Virus record (IMG/VR): IMGVR_UViG_3300029267_002357
Coordinates: 1-52,662 of that record
Length of the DNA: 52,662 bases
DNA from: a virus
Direction: 5' to 3' (one strand)
The notes beneath the pieces were generated by a model. The model ran no database searches and was not told where the DNA came from. It saw only the letters and a list, made by a program, of their open reading frames with translations. Each line of letters opens with the position of its first letter. Position 1 is the first letter of the stretch. Of the stretch, positions 25,217 through 34,445 are shown piece after piece. Made by a program: the position numbers and the translations under genes.

Positions 25217-26323
25217 ATGGATATATTACTTGAACAATCAAATATAGATTATCCAGCATTAAAAAAGAGAATTCATCAAATTGCTGCGTTTGAACTATCT
25301 AGTTTGTCAGAACCTTGCTACTACCCTTCCCTTAAAAAGTACTATTTCATTTTACTCCATTTGTGCAAGTTAAAAGAAAAAGATATGCGTGAGTTTGTGA
25401 AAAGGTTTTACAAGGGTACTCCTGCCGCAAAATGGAAGTTAGAAACAGACCCAATCTCAAATTTCTATCTATTCATAATGTACGCAATGTTAAAACGTCG
25501 TGAGGTGAGTGCTTATACGTCAACCCTTACTTTGTATATCACGAGAGTATTTACAAACTTAATATACAAGCAAATTCAGTATTGTAACAAAGATGTATTT
25601 AAGTATACTCTAGAGAATCTTGCAAAGACTCATCTTTTTGTCAGAGAAAAAACTATCCCGAATGCGCTTCTTTTTATGACAAGGGAAATGGATAAAAAAC
25701 ACAGAAAAAATTTTATTTCCCCAACTGTAGATGGAAATGTTACATTCATTAGAGAAGCTAGAACAAGAGTATCTCAAAGTATTAAGAGTTTTGCAGAACT
25801 ATATTATAGAGCTTCGAAGGAAGGGCTTGCGATTAGAGAACCATATGAAGGTGAAGAGGGTGATGAACAACAATATCAACAATTAGAGAGAACTTCAAGA
25901 GTTGTTACTGATGTTGTTAAAAAGATAACGGTCTACAAAATTACAGATCGTAAAGCTGTTGATGAAGCTAGGGCGTTGACAAAAATTAGAATATCATTAG
26001 CAACACTGATTTCAAATAATATCCGCGACGTGAAATACGCAGACAATATAAGAACAATCTTAGAATTGTTTTTGAAAGGTGTAACTTCAATTGACTCGAT
26101 TTGCGGAAAGTCTTATTACGGATATGTCAGTGGGTTGATGGCTGTAAAGAGGACTAAAGCCAGGGTCTACTTTAAACAACAAGTTACTTTACTTTTAAAT
26201 CAAGTTATCAAAACTTTGAATTACCAAAAGCAGTACGATGCTTTAACAAAGCAAACCCAAGCTCTAATCAATAAATATCTCGCCTATTATATCACAATGG
26301 TCTTTAGAAATACTGCATGTTAG
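25217..26323 (+). CDS. Hypothetical tail/virion protein, last gene of the + tail operon
   Basis: 368 residues, nearly all alpha-helical, basic, with many Tyr and Lys and an acidic insert (E-P-Y-E-G-E-E-G-D-E) in the middle. The start lies 2 bp after the gp6-like stop with no clear ribosome binding site, so it depends on coupling. The stop codon overlaps that of the convergent 26320 gene by 4 bp, with no terminator between. No family recognised. Confidence 0.6.
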   Translation: MDILLEQSNIDYPALKKRIHQIAAFELSSLSEPCYYPSLKKYYFILLHLCKLKEKDMREFVKRFYKGTPAAKWKLETDPISNFYLFIMYAMLKRREVSAYTSTLTLYITRVFTNLIYKQIQYCNKDVFKYTLENLAKTHLFVREKTIPNALLFMTREMDKKHRKNFISPTVDGNVTFIREARTRVSQSIKSFAELYYRASKEGLAIREPYEGEEGDEQQYQQLERTSRVVTDVVKKITVYKITDRKAVDEARALTKIRISLATLISNNIRDVKYADNIRTILELFLKGVTSIDSICGKSYYGYVSGLMAVKRTKARVYFKQQVTLLLNQVIKTLNYQKQYDALTKQTQALINKYLAYYITMVFRNTAC

Positions 26324-27585
26324 GGCCACACAAAATTATTTTCAGCATCCTTCTGTTCTTGTGTAACCCTTGTTGAAGTCGGATCACTTGCAGTTTCAGT
26401 TTGTTTATTCTGGGTATTTACAGAGTTGACTGTTTTCTGATTTGTCTTTGTTGGTATTGCTTTACCATGATTATATTCTCTCGATTCCCAAAGAATCTCT
26501 TCTAGGGACTTTCTTATTCCTTCCTCCCCAAACAATGATTCCTGAGTTGCTATAAAAGGATTGTATAAACCCTTCCCTTGTCGATTAGGGAGACCAGGAC
26601 CGCCAATTCCTTCAAGATAATTTCGAAGAGTCGGACGACTATCTTTGAGTACACTTCCTGTAGTTTCTGTCAAGACACTGTTAAAAAGACTTCCAAAGTC
26701 TATTCTTACATCAACTACACCAAGATTTTGATTCCATGCAATACTTTGTTGGTCGCCACCTTTTATCACAGCTACACTACTTACGTAAGCAGCGCTCAAA
26801 TGAAATATTCCGGGTGCTCTTACTTTACATAGATAAGGCCACTTGTATGCAGATCCAACGTCCTTATCTGATTGAGGTAGTGTAAGAAGTAGTAGAGATG
26901 CTATCGGACCTACAATAAATTTTCTCGTGGACTCTGCATTTCCTGGTGATGGGTTCCATAATCTAATTGTCATTGTATAAGACGGAGAAAATGTACTATT
27001 CTTCCATACTTGAGGAAAGTCAAAACGACCACCTGTTGCTACTGCTTTTGTTACATTCAATATATTCTGAGCAACTTGTTTAGCTCTACTTCCTTTTATT
27101 TCTCCAGCTTTTTTCGTCAGGGCAGTTTCTGCGGCTCCAGCTTTTCCCTGTACCCAACCTATAAGATCTGCGAACTTTCCTTCTCCAGCAATCTCCTGCA
27201 TCACATCAGCTGTTTCACCTGCACTGCGTGTTCCAAGAATTTGCATAACATCAGAAACTCCACCTGAGGCTACCTTCGCAAATCTATCTAGAAAGGTTTC
27301 ACCAAACTCATTTGTAAACGTATCCGTTGGAAAGGAATCCGCTAAAAATGCAACTTGAATATCACCGCTCTTTTTTGTAAAACCATGATCTTCTAACAAC
27401 TTTAAATAAGATGGCGGTTCTTCTTCCAATCTAAATAGTGAATGTCCTTGTTCAAACTTGGGAACACAAGGTGTAATAGTAGCTTGTGGCATTGTATTAT
27501 GTATAATGGGTGCTGTAGTCTCTGTCGTAGGTGGCAAACCATATGTAAACTCAATGTCAGTTAAATTTCCTGTTTCTTTAGCCAT
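26320..27585 (-). CDS. Tail tube initiator / baseplate tube-cap protein (gp48-like)
   Basis: 421 residues behind AAGGAGA. The segment F-P-Q-V-W-K-N-S-T-F-S-P-S-Y-T-M-T-I-R-L followed by V-G-P-I-A-S-L-L-L-L-T-L-P-Q and, further on, G-V-V-D-V-R-I-D-F-G-S-L-F-N-S-V resembles the family that forms the first tube ring on the baseplate hub in several myovirus groups. The C-terminal 70 residues are polar and probably disordered. Downstream of the tape measure in the same operon, which fits a hub-tube junction role. Confidence 0.6.
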   Translation of the reverse strand: MAKETGNLTDIEFTYGLPPTTETTAPIIHNTMPQATITPCVPKFEQGHSLFRLEEEPPSYLKLLEDHGFTKKSGDIQVAFLADSFPTDTFTNEFGETFLDRFAKVASGGVSDVMQILGTRSAGETADVMQEIAGEGKFADLIGWVQGKAGAAETALTKKAGEIKGSRAKQVAQNILNVTKAVATGGRFDFPQVWKNSTFSPSYTMTIRLWNPSPGNAESTRKFIVGPIASLLLLTLPQSDKDVGSAYKWPYLCKVRAPGIFHLSAAYVSSVAVIKGGDQQSIAWNQNLGVVDVRIDFGSLFNSVLTETTGSVLKDSRPTLRNYLEGIGGPGLPNRQGKGLYNPFIATQESLFGEEGIRKSLEEILWESREYNHGKAIPTKTNQKTVNSVNTQNKQTETASDPTSTRVTQEQKDAENNFVWP

Positions 27586-27595
27586 CTCAATCTCC

Positions 27596-30500
27596 TTACG
27601 TTAAGTTCCCAGAAAGTACTGCATTTAATTCATTGCCATAAAATACAGTTCCTCCTGGACCAGAAGCTCCTCCACCACCGCCATTTACATTAGTAACTTG
27701 TGTAGACTGTGTAGAGTTATCTATAAACGATGACATCATAGCAGCTTGTGACTTAGTTCCTGATTCCACAGCGCCACGTATTCCATTTATACCGCTAATC
27801 ATATCTGAAGTCATATTGGCTCTCATTATATCTCTTCCAGCGCCAAGTGCTGCAACTTGATCTCTCGAAACACCTTGTCTTCTAAGAGCTTCATTAACTT
27901 CCCCTGCTGGAGTAATCTCAATGAACTCACCAGCTTCCGTTCTTATGAGTGGCGTACCTTTTGTAGCCATTCCTTTGAAGCCTCTATGAGCGACTACTTC
28001 TTTTGGAAGTTGTCCAATTTCATGTTCATATCTTGCTTTAGCAATTTCCCATACTCCAGTCATTCTATCGCTAATATTTGCTACATATCCTTTCAGTACA
28101 TCAATGCCATCAAATACTCGTTCTTTTAACATTCTATAATATACAGTTGGATTTTTAACAGCATCAGCTGCAAAATCTTTCGCTTTTATTGCAGATTCTT
28201 TTACAGTTGCAACTGCTTTATCTGTTGCTTTTCTAGCTGATTTTCCAAATTCTGCAGCAGCTACAAGAGTTCCTTCCCCAGCGGTTTCTATAGCTGTATC
28301 CATAGCAGTACCGGTTGGCTTTCGTCTTTCTGCTATCAATTCTTTTGCAAACGCTTCATCTTCAACAACTGTATAATTTACTGCACCGATTTTACTACCT
28401 TTAGCTTGTTCTAGAACTTGTTTTCTGGCGTGGGCTTTAGCTATTTTAAGAGCCTGGACGTATCCACGATGTCCAATGCCCATTGCGCCACCGTATCCTA
28501 TAAGTTGCTGTCCATTTTCTTTTAATGTTGCCCAAGCCTGTACCGCAACATATCTCTTTGTTGTCTCTGCTTTCACCTTTTGTTTCGCACCTTCTACTTT
28601 TTCAGTGACGGTTGCCTTTGCTTGTTGAACAATGGCATCTCCTTTTTCTAGAGCACCTAACGCATCAGGATTTGATTTAATGAACTCAGCTGCGGCTATA
28701 ATATTTGGGTCTATTTGATCCCTTTTCATTTTCAAAATAGAATCAGCTACTTTAACTAGAGCTTCTGGGTTATTCTCAAGATATTTTGCGGCTGCTTGTG
28801 AACCAACGCCTAAAATAGTACTCCCTGCAAATTGAGAAATGATTGGTAAGTAATCAGCAAGACCTTTTTGGAACTTTCTAGTTTTTGCTGCTGTACCTCT
28901 AGAGAGTAAGTATTTCTCCCCTGTCAATGCTCCTCTGGCTTGAGTCTCTAATTTTTCTTTTGATAATTTTTTGCCTTTTGATTCAACATATTTTAAGAAA
29001 GCTTCTTCTCTTCGTCTACCATACTTAGTTGCATTTTCAGTCCAACCTTTACCACCAAACCCACCTTTTTCTAACCACTCTGCACGAAGTCTAGTTAACT
29101 GAGCAGAACCATAACCAGCATATCGGTCAAAATTTTCTACGAAGTAAGCATCTTGAGCAGATTCAATTTCATCAAACAATGTACTTCTTGTAAGAGAACC
29201 AAAGTCTTTTCGTCTTTTAGCTTTCATTCCTTGCATCTGAGCTGATGCAGAAATCATTGTTCTGGCTTTTATAACTTTCTCTTTGTCGACTTCTTCTCCA
29301 AGTTGGTATCGTGAAATAAGATCTTGTGCTTCCCTAATACCTGTCACATGCTGTTTAGTACTTCGCTTAGCCCTCTCTTCCGAACCCTTGACAAGTGGCT
29401 TGACAATGTATGGTTCGATAATCAGTTTATTTAGGAGAGTCCCAACACCATATCCTGCTGCACCAGCCGCTGCAATTCCACCACCAACTCCAAGGATAGC
29501 TTTCAAAGGTCCAACTTTACTAACAAGATTAAAGAAACTTGTCATACTTTTAAGACCCTTTGCGATTCCCCAAAATTTACCTAACAATTTTGGGATGCCC
29601 ATAATACCCATTCCAATTTTTGTAAACAGGTTCATGAACCAATCTTTTCCGCTTTTTAATCTGGTTGCAACAGATCCTAATTTTTTAGATGATGCTCTGG
29701 CAACTCTAAGTTGCTTTCTTTGTCTTAAGTATTGATCTTTTTGAAGATTTAAACTTCGTTTTTGAGTCTTATGCAAGTCTTCAAATTCATATAATTGTTT
29801 TTCAAGTGTTCTTACATTTTTCTTTCTTTTCTTTCGTTCGTCCCACCATTTACCAACTCTCCCCCAAGTCTTCTCTTTTAACCAATCTCTAGTACCTTCA
29901 AGTCCACCTTTTACAGTTCGTTGTTTTGAAATATAATCAACCCATGCTTTGTCACCATATTTTTCTCTTAATTTCTCTTCTGTTCTTCTACCACCCCATT
30001 TCACTGCTTCACCAGCTTTTCTTCCCATCCATTTAGCGCCGCCACCAACAGATCTTTCTTTGGTCATAAATTTTACAAACGGTGAATCTTCACCAAACAT
30101 CCAACCGAGACCTGAACCAATCTGTTTACCTAACCACTTTATTCCCTTTCCCGCCCATGTATAAGTAGCCGAAGCTTTTCTAGCTTGAGTTCTTTCAATT
30201 TTAATTCCTTCTTTCTGAGCCATTGCTGTTGTTGCTTCAGCAATGTCATTTAGATGGCGAGTTTGAGTGTCTAATTCAGTGTATAAAATTCCATGAATTG
30301 CACCCATCAGAGAACCCATATCAACAAATGGATTTCCCGTTAGCCGTAATCCTGACGTTCTTCGTTTAAAAAGAGAAGTTATTGGAAGTGCTACGACCTT
30401 TAATGCAGCAACTCCAATTCTATTAAATGCTCGAATGAACGGACTTCTTGATAAGAAGTTCTGCCAAATTGTAGAGATAAGACGGAATGGATTTACAATA

Positions 30501-31444
30501 GTAGCGATACGAGCAGTGGCTTCAGCAATTCGCTCTAACGGAGCTCCTCGTCCTTGTTTTTCTGCGAGCGCGTCTTTGACAGCATCTCCAAGAATATTCT
30601 TTTGGACATGTGGTTGCATCGCCAACTTTTGCTCAATATCAAGCGACTTTTTCTGGAAGATTTTAAATCCAGAAGCGATAACAGTTGCCAGCCGTTTAAA
30701 ACCAGCAACGTCCTGCTTACTCTGCACCACTTCTCCAGAATGAATTTCTGCGAGTCCGCCTTTTTTGACGTACCCACCCCTTTGCATCTTAGGAGCTGCA
30801 CGTTTGGCTTTTTCTATTGCTTCTTTTTCTCGCTTTGCCGCTTCAGTTACACGCGCTGCTCCCCTCTTTCGAGAAAAGAAATCACGAATTCCCGCTACAA
30901 ACTCCTTTCCTTTTTCCCAACCAACCATCGCAATTTGCTTAAATTTGAATGCGACCGCGCCAAGAGCCTTGTTAATACCAGCTTTCATTTTTGCGATCAT
31001 ATTTCTGAATACTGTGGTTTCCATCATTTTAGCCACAGCATAACCAAGGAGGGGAGTAATTCTTCCAAGGGTAGTGGTTACAAATGCGCCCTTATTCCAG
31101 TTGATGTCTTCACCAACAGCTTTTGCATATTCTCCAACAGCGCCAGCTGCTCCTACTGAGATTTGTTTAACACCTCTTGCGGTTTCAGCTGTTATGTTTT
31201 TAACACCTATTGCTAAGGCTTCGGTGGCACTTCCTAAATTTTTAAGTACACGGTCGATTGATGATACTGCTTGTCGAGCACCTTTCGCCGTACCGTACCT
31301 CTCTTGGACTTCTAAATCCTGGGCACGTTTTGCGGCTGCTTCTGCTCTTGCAGCAACGGACGACGTAACATTACTTATATTTTGTATCCGTTTGTCAGCT
31401 TCCCTTTCTAAGGCGTCTTGCCTTTTTTTGTTTTCATCAACCAT
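27596..31444 (-). CDS. Tape-measure-like tail protein
   Basis: 1282 residues, the longest complete gene in the window. Long helical, Ala/Lys-rich regions alternate with hydrophobic helices (for example G-G-G-I-A-A-A-G-A-A-G-Y-G-V near residue 660 and G-V-A-A-L-K-V-V-A-L-P-I-T-S-L-F near 345). A segment M-Q-R-G-G-Y-V-K-K-G-G-L-A-E-I-H-S-G-E-V-V-Q-S is of the kind often seen in tape measure proteins. Ends in a Gly-rich tail. Such proteins set tail length and are ejected first. Operon order terminase - HExxH protein - this gene - tube initiator is unusual. Start follows AGAGGA. Confidence 0.7.
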   Translation of the reverse strand: MVDENKKRQDALEREADKRIQNISNVTSSVAARAEAAAKRAQDLEVQERYGTAKGARQAVSSIDRVLKNLGSATEALAIGVKNITAETARGVKQISVGAAGAVGEYAKAVGEDINWNKGAFVTTTLGRITPLLGYAVAKMMETTVFRNMIAKMKAGINKALGAVAFKFKQIAMVGWEKGKEFVAGIRDFFSRKRGAARVTEAAKREKEAIEKAKRAAPKMQRGGYVKKGGLAEIHSGEVVQSKQDVAGFKRLATVIASGFKIFQKKSLDIEQKLAMQPHVQKNILGDAVKDALAEKQGRGAPLERIAEATARIATIVNPFRLISTIWQNFLSRSPFIRAFNRIGVAALKVVALPITSLFKRRTSGLRLTGNPFVDMGSLMGAIHGILYTELDTQTRHLNDIAEATTAMAQKEGIKIERTQARKASATYTWAGKGIKWLGKQIGSGLGWMFGEDSPFVKFMTKERSVGGGAKWMGRKAGEAVKWGGRRTEEKLREKYGDKAWVDYISKQRTVKGGLEGTRDWLKEKTWGRVGKWWDERKKRKKNVRTLEKQLYEFEDLHKTQKRSLNLQKDQYLRQRKQLRVARASSKKLGSVATRLKSGKDWFMNLFTKIGMGIMGIPKLLGKFWGIAKGLKSMTSFFNLVSKVGPLKAILGVGGGIAAAGAAGYGVGTLLNKLIIEPYIVKPLVKGSEERAKRSTKQHVTGIREAQDLISRYQLGEEVDKEKVIKARTMISASAQMQGMKAKRRKDFGSLTRSTLFDEIESAQDAYFVENFDRYAGYGSAQLTRLRAEWLEKGGFGGKGWTENATKYGRRREEAFLKYVESKGKKLSKEKLETQARGALTGEKYLLSRGTAAKTRKFQKGLADYLPIISQFAGSTILGVGSQAAAKYLENNPEALVKVADSILKMKRDQIDPNIIAAAEFIKSNPDALGALEKGDAIVQQAKATVTEKVEGAKQKVKAETTKRYVAVQAWATLKENGQQLIGYGGAMGIGHRGYVQALKIAKAHARKQVLEQAKGSKIGAVNYTVVEDEAFAKELIAERRKPTGTAMDTAIETAGEGTLVAAAEFGKSARKATDKAVATVKESAIKAKDFAADAVKNPTVYYRMLKERVFDGIDVLKGYVANISDRMTGVWEIAKARYEHEIGQLPKEVVAHRGFKGMATKGTPLIRTEAGEFIEITPAGEVNEALRRQGVSRDQVAALGAGRDIMRANMTSDMISGINGIRGAVESGTKSQAAMMSSFIDNSTQSTQVTNVNGGGGGASGPGGTVFYGNELNAVLSGNLT

Positions 31445-31456
31445 CTCGAAATCCTC

Positions 31457-32401
31457 TTATATTTTATGAAATGCTCTATAAACTTTGGACATTCTTTGTG
31501 TAAGCTCAGCGTAAATGCAAATAATCTCTGAAGGATAAAACATCTCTTGGACCATCAGACTTGTATTTCCCTTCACACCTAGTCCTCTTTCATATCCTTT
31601 TCTTAATCCTTGATAAATATGGGCATAGTCTCTTATTGACTTATAGAATCTCTCTCCATGGAAAAAATATAATCGAATATAATCAATATAATCTTTTAGG
31701 GATTGGTCAAATTTCTCCATAGATAATGTAGAAAAAGGTCTTAACTCTTCATCCATCAATCTTAAATACTTTTTAATTAGCGGCGCAGGCGATGGATTCA
31801 CAGGAAATTCAAATGATTTAAAAAGAAACGAAATAATTTTTTGGCTCGCTTTAGATATATCCCCTTTTGTCTGGAATATAAATTCAAACATTGTATTATA
31901 ATATGTTATTAATTCTTCTCGAAATAGAGACACAAATGATCCTCTTTGATTACTACAAGCCATGTGCATGGATTCATGAACTGTAAGACTTGCTAGTAGA
32001 TTATTCGATGCAAAACCAAATGACATGTTATTATCAATTAGAAGATAAATTTGGTTCTCTCTATTTGTAAAGAATCCAGCTATACTTTGTGCACCTCTAG
32101 GAGCGAAAATTTTAAATGTTATGAGTCGAAAAATTCCCTTATTGATCCAACATGGTATGATTTTTTTGTCATCCACCATTCTGCCAATATCATCAGCTAT
32201 ATTTTTTGTACGGGACATTTTATACATTGACTCTTTGTATCTTCTTTTCAGAGCATCAGACGAATACAATTTCCATCCATCTAAATTCGCTACAAGGTAT
32301 GTATTAAATGGAAGAGCAAAAATCTCCTGTTGTAGTTGTTTATTACACTCTTCTATATATTCTGGAGGAACATCTCCTGGAAATAATGCATCTTCAAACA
32401 T
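31457..32401 (-). CDS. Putative zinc metallopeptidase (HExxH) in the terminase-tail operon
   Basis: 314 residues from the ATG at 32401, which has AAGGAG 6 bp upstream; a longer frame from a TTG at 32431 overlaps the terminase gene and is less likely. H142-E143-S-M-H146 within L-T-V-H-E-S-M-H-M-A is a zincin HExxH motif in a hydrophobic helix, preceded by a strand-like segment (I-Y-L-L-I-D). A third zinc ligand cannot be fixed. The remainder is helical. It may process a virion protein or act on the cell envelope; catalytic activity is inferred from the motif only. Confidence 0.55.
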   Translation of the reverse strand: MFEDALFPGDVPPEYIEECNKQLQQEIFALPFNTYLVANLDGWKLYSSDALKRRYKESMYKMSRTKNIADDIGRMVDDKKIIPCWINKGIFRLITFKIFAPRGAQSIAGFFTNRENQIYLLIDNNMSFGFASNNLLASLTVHESMHMACSNQRGSFVSLFREELITYYNTMFEFIFQTKGDISKASQKIISFLFKSFEFPVNPSPAPLIKKYLRLMDEELRPFSTLSMEKFDQSLKDYIDYIRLYFFHGERFYKSIRDYAHIYQGLRKGYERGLGVKGNTSLMVQEMFYPSEIICIYAELTQRMSKVYRAFHKI

Positions 32402-32411
32402 TGGTAGCTCC

Positions 32412-34049
32412 TTAATCTCGATCAACTCCAACTAAAAAGTCAAATGTATTTATGTTGCCTTGATATTTATCTTTCCCTAAGTTGTTTTTAATATCATGTA
32501 TGATTGAAGCGTTTGATGGTTCCCCAACATGTATATCATTCATCCCAAGCACATTTTTCAACAGCGCGGAATTTACAGGATTTGCATAGTCAACATAAGG
32601 TGGATCATATTTCCTCACATAAAATGCTAACGCTGTAGCGAGTGCTAAGTCGTCGTGACACCCCGTATCAGCTTCAACACGACCACTAGGTTTCGTGATT
32701 AATCCGACGAGTTCTAAGGCGAGTCTAGTAGATTGAATGCACTCTGGAAACTCAGTAACTGTAGAATATAAAGCATCTATCATTAATGGTCTTGACTTAC
32801 CTGTCGTTTGTAATCCTGGTAATTTTTTGTTACCTCTGGACTCACTATAAACCATCGTCATGTATTCACTGTTGTTCATCTCTTCAACAACTTGGTTTCC
32901 GTACGAGTTCGATTCTATAACTAATGTACCAGGATATTGTGCAGCTACAACCTTAACAACTTTAACAAAATCAAGTACCTTACACTTTCCCTGATACTCA
33001 AATACTTGTTCTAGGGTCTGGTTGTTCCATACAGTAATAGCAGACTTATCAGCACCATGTTCTGGCGCCGTATCAATTCCACTTATATAATGAGTTTTTG
33101 GTTCTGGTTCTTTAAATCGCCAAGCTTCCCCACCAAATAACTTGAGTTTTTCTATTGGATTAATCTTGATCTCTTGAAGTTGTTGTGTTACAGATTCGTC
33201 AAAAAATGATCCAATAGATGATAAGAATTTTAACTCCAACTCCTGTTGAATTTTACGAGGATCATTATCAAACAATTTACATTGTGTGTCATACCAACCC
33301 TCATCATCAGCTAATTCTTCTACGTCACGCCAATGGATAACAAAAGGATGAAAGATATCATCCCCGGATACAGCATTTTGATATCTCTCAAAGAACCATT
33401 TTCCAGGACCTACGGTTTTATTTGGCGTGGATAATATAATCGTACCATAGGGAACGTTTTGCTTTTTCGCATGCATCTGATTAGTTGATAACGCAGATAC
33501 CATACTTGTCCAAGCCTCATCAAGAAACTTGATAAATGCAGCTTCGTCAATTACCAAAAATGTAATAGCTTTACCACGAAGAGTTTTTTCTGGAGCATTT
33601 GGGTTTACTGGAGATGCGTATACTTTTGCACCATTTGTAAGAATAAAAGATTGTTCCGTCTTCTTATCAAAGTTAGCACCCATCCACTTTGGAAGTTTCT
33701 CCATCATAGCTCGAATTGCACGAGCAAAATCTGTTGCTTCTTTTCCATCTTTTGAAATAATACCTACTACTGCATTATCAAAGAAACAACACAACCAAAC
33801 AATATAAGCCTGTGTAATTGTAGAGATTCCAATCTGTCTAGATTTAAGAACTAGTACGTAATGTTTATTGTTTATCAGTCGAATTAGTTTAGATTGGGGT
33901 TTGTAAGGATGGAGAAGAACGTCTCCGCCAGGCATTTCAATTAAAATATATCTACTACAAAAATAGTCGAAGGAAGATTTACAACGTATGAACTCCGCAA
34001 CATATTCTTCTGCATCTTTCCTTAACTTAACAATTTGCTCTTCTATCAT
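32412..34049 (-). CDS. terL: Terminase large subunit (T4 gp17-like)
   Basis: 545 residues. ATPase part: Walker A-like S-R-Q-I-G-I-S-T near residue 70 and Walker B F-L-V-I-D-E-A-A near 170. Nuclease part: G-I-D-T-A-P-E-H-G-A-D-K-S-A near 330, V-I-E-S-N-S-Y-G near 385 and H-D-D-L-A-L-A near 470, giving the acidic triad of RNase H-type terminases. It cuts and pumps DNA into the prohead. Start ATG follows AGGGGG. No small-subunit gene is visible nearby. Confidence 0.95.
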   Translation of the reverse strand: MIEEQIVKLRKDAEEYVAEFIRCKSSFDYFCSRYILIEMPGGDVLLHPYKPQSKLIRLINNKHYVLVLKSRQIGISTITQAYIVWLCCFFDNAVVGIISKDGKEATDFARAIRAMMEKLPKWMGANFDKKTEQSFILTNGAKVYASPVNPNAPEKTLRGKAITFLVIDEAAFIKFLDEAWTSMVSALSTNQMHAKKQNVPYGTIILSTPNKTVGPGKWFFERYQNAVSGDDIFHPFVIHWRDVEELADDEGWYDTQCKLFDNDPRKIQQELELKFLSSIGSFFDESVTQQLQEIKINPIEKLKLFGGEAWRFKEPEPKTHYISGIDTAPEHGADKSAITVWNNQTLEQVFEYQGKCKVLDFVKVVKVVAAQYPGTLVIESNSYGNQVVEEMNNSEYMTMVYSESRGNKKLPGLQTTGKSRPLMIDALYSTVTEFPECIQSTRLALELVGLITKPSGRVEADTGCHDDLALATALAFYVRKYDPPYVDYANPVNSALLKNVLGMNDIHVGEPSNASIIHDIKNNLGKDKYQGNINTFDFLVGVDRD

Positions 34050-34097
34050 ACGAACCCCCTTTTTTATTTGTTCTCAACAGGATCATATATAGAAGAT

Positions 34098-34117
34098 AGA
34101 TTTATATATATTAATAA
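34098..34117 (-). promoter_or_regulatory. AT-rich promoter-like element before the terminase operon
   Basis: Reads TTATTAATATATATAAATC on the - strand, about 50 bp before the terminase ATG. The element is near-symmetric and could also serve the + strand unit at 34246. Confidence 0.45.
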
Positions 34118-34119
34118 CT

Positions 34120-34245
34120 GAGAAAACATATTGTTTTCTCTTCTGCTGACCTATAACTAAAGGAGGTTTCGGTTGGCTTAGGCACGCCTCGTTTGTCGCA
34201 AGGAGGAGTATTACTAACCTAAACTGCGCAGAGGAAGGAAATGTG
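34120..34245 (+). other. Structured, Shine-Dalgarno-rich leader of the 34246 gene
   Basis: Part of a 396-bp gap between terminase and hub genes. It holds a 9-bp hairpin GAGAAAACA / TGTTTTCTC, two good Shine-Dalgarno sequences not followed by a normal start (AAAGGAGG near 34163, AAGGAGG near 34200), and CTCGTTTGT near 34188, whose complement ACAAACGAG forms codons 2-4 of the downstream ORF. Pairing would place the true ribosome binding site in a loop, suggesting translational control. Confidence 0.4.
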
Positions 34246-34380
34246 ATGTACAAACGAGAAATTGTTAACAAAGGTCATGATGGAGGACAATTGAACATTC
34301 ACCAAAAATTTGATTTGAAAGGAGGTACCATGATTTATTTACAAGAGGCTAAAATCTACCGGACTCTAACCCTTACGTAG
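34246..34380 (+). CDS. 44-residue protein on the strand opposite its neighbours
   Basis: ATG-TAC-AAA preceded by GAGGAAGG at 7 bp. A second in-frame ATG at 34330 has an even better AAAGGAGG, which would give a 16-residue form. The product is polar (M-Y-K-R-E-I-V-N-K-G-H-D-G-G) and has no recognised family. A + strand terminator follows at 34395-34440. Evidence is ribosome binding sites and layout only. Confidence 0.4.
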   Translation: MYKREIVNKGHDGGQLNIHQKFDLKGGTMIYLQEAKIYRTLTLT

Positions 34381-34394
34381 TCTATTGTACCACC

Positions 34395-34440
34395 CCCATC
34401 TTTTTATAGAAAAAGGTGGGATTGTCCCCGAAAGGGGACA
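34395..34440. terminator. Double hairpin terminator between convergent units
   Basis: First hairpin CCCATCTTTTT / AAAAAGGTGGG with loop ATAG; second TGTCCCC / GGGGACA closed by a GAAA tetraloop. It serves the + strand small gene and, in the other direction, the hub gene ending at 34446. Confidence 0.7.
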
Positions 34441-34445
34441 GTCCT

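Noticed and set aside
30554-31159. 201-codon + strand frame
   Set aside because: Antisense shadow of the tape measure gene, Phe/Ser/Cys-rich as expected from reversed Lys/Glu codons.
34083-34271. 62-codon - strand frame before terminase
   Set aside because: TTG start without ribosome binding site, covers the promoter-like element and antisense to the small + strand gene.
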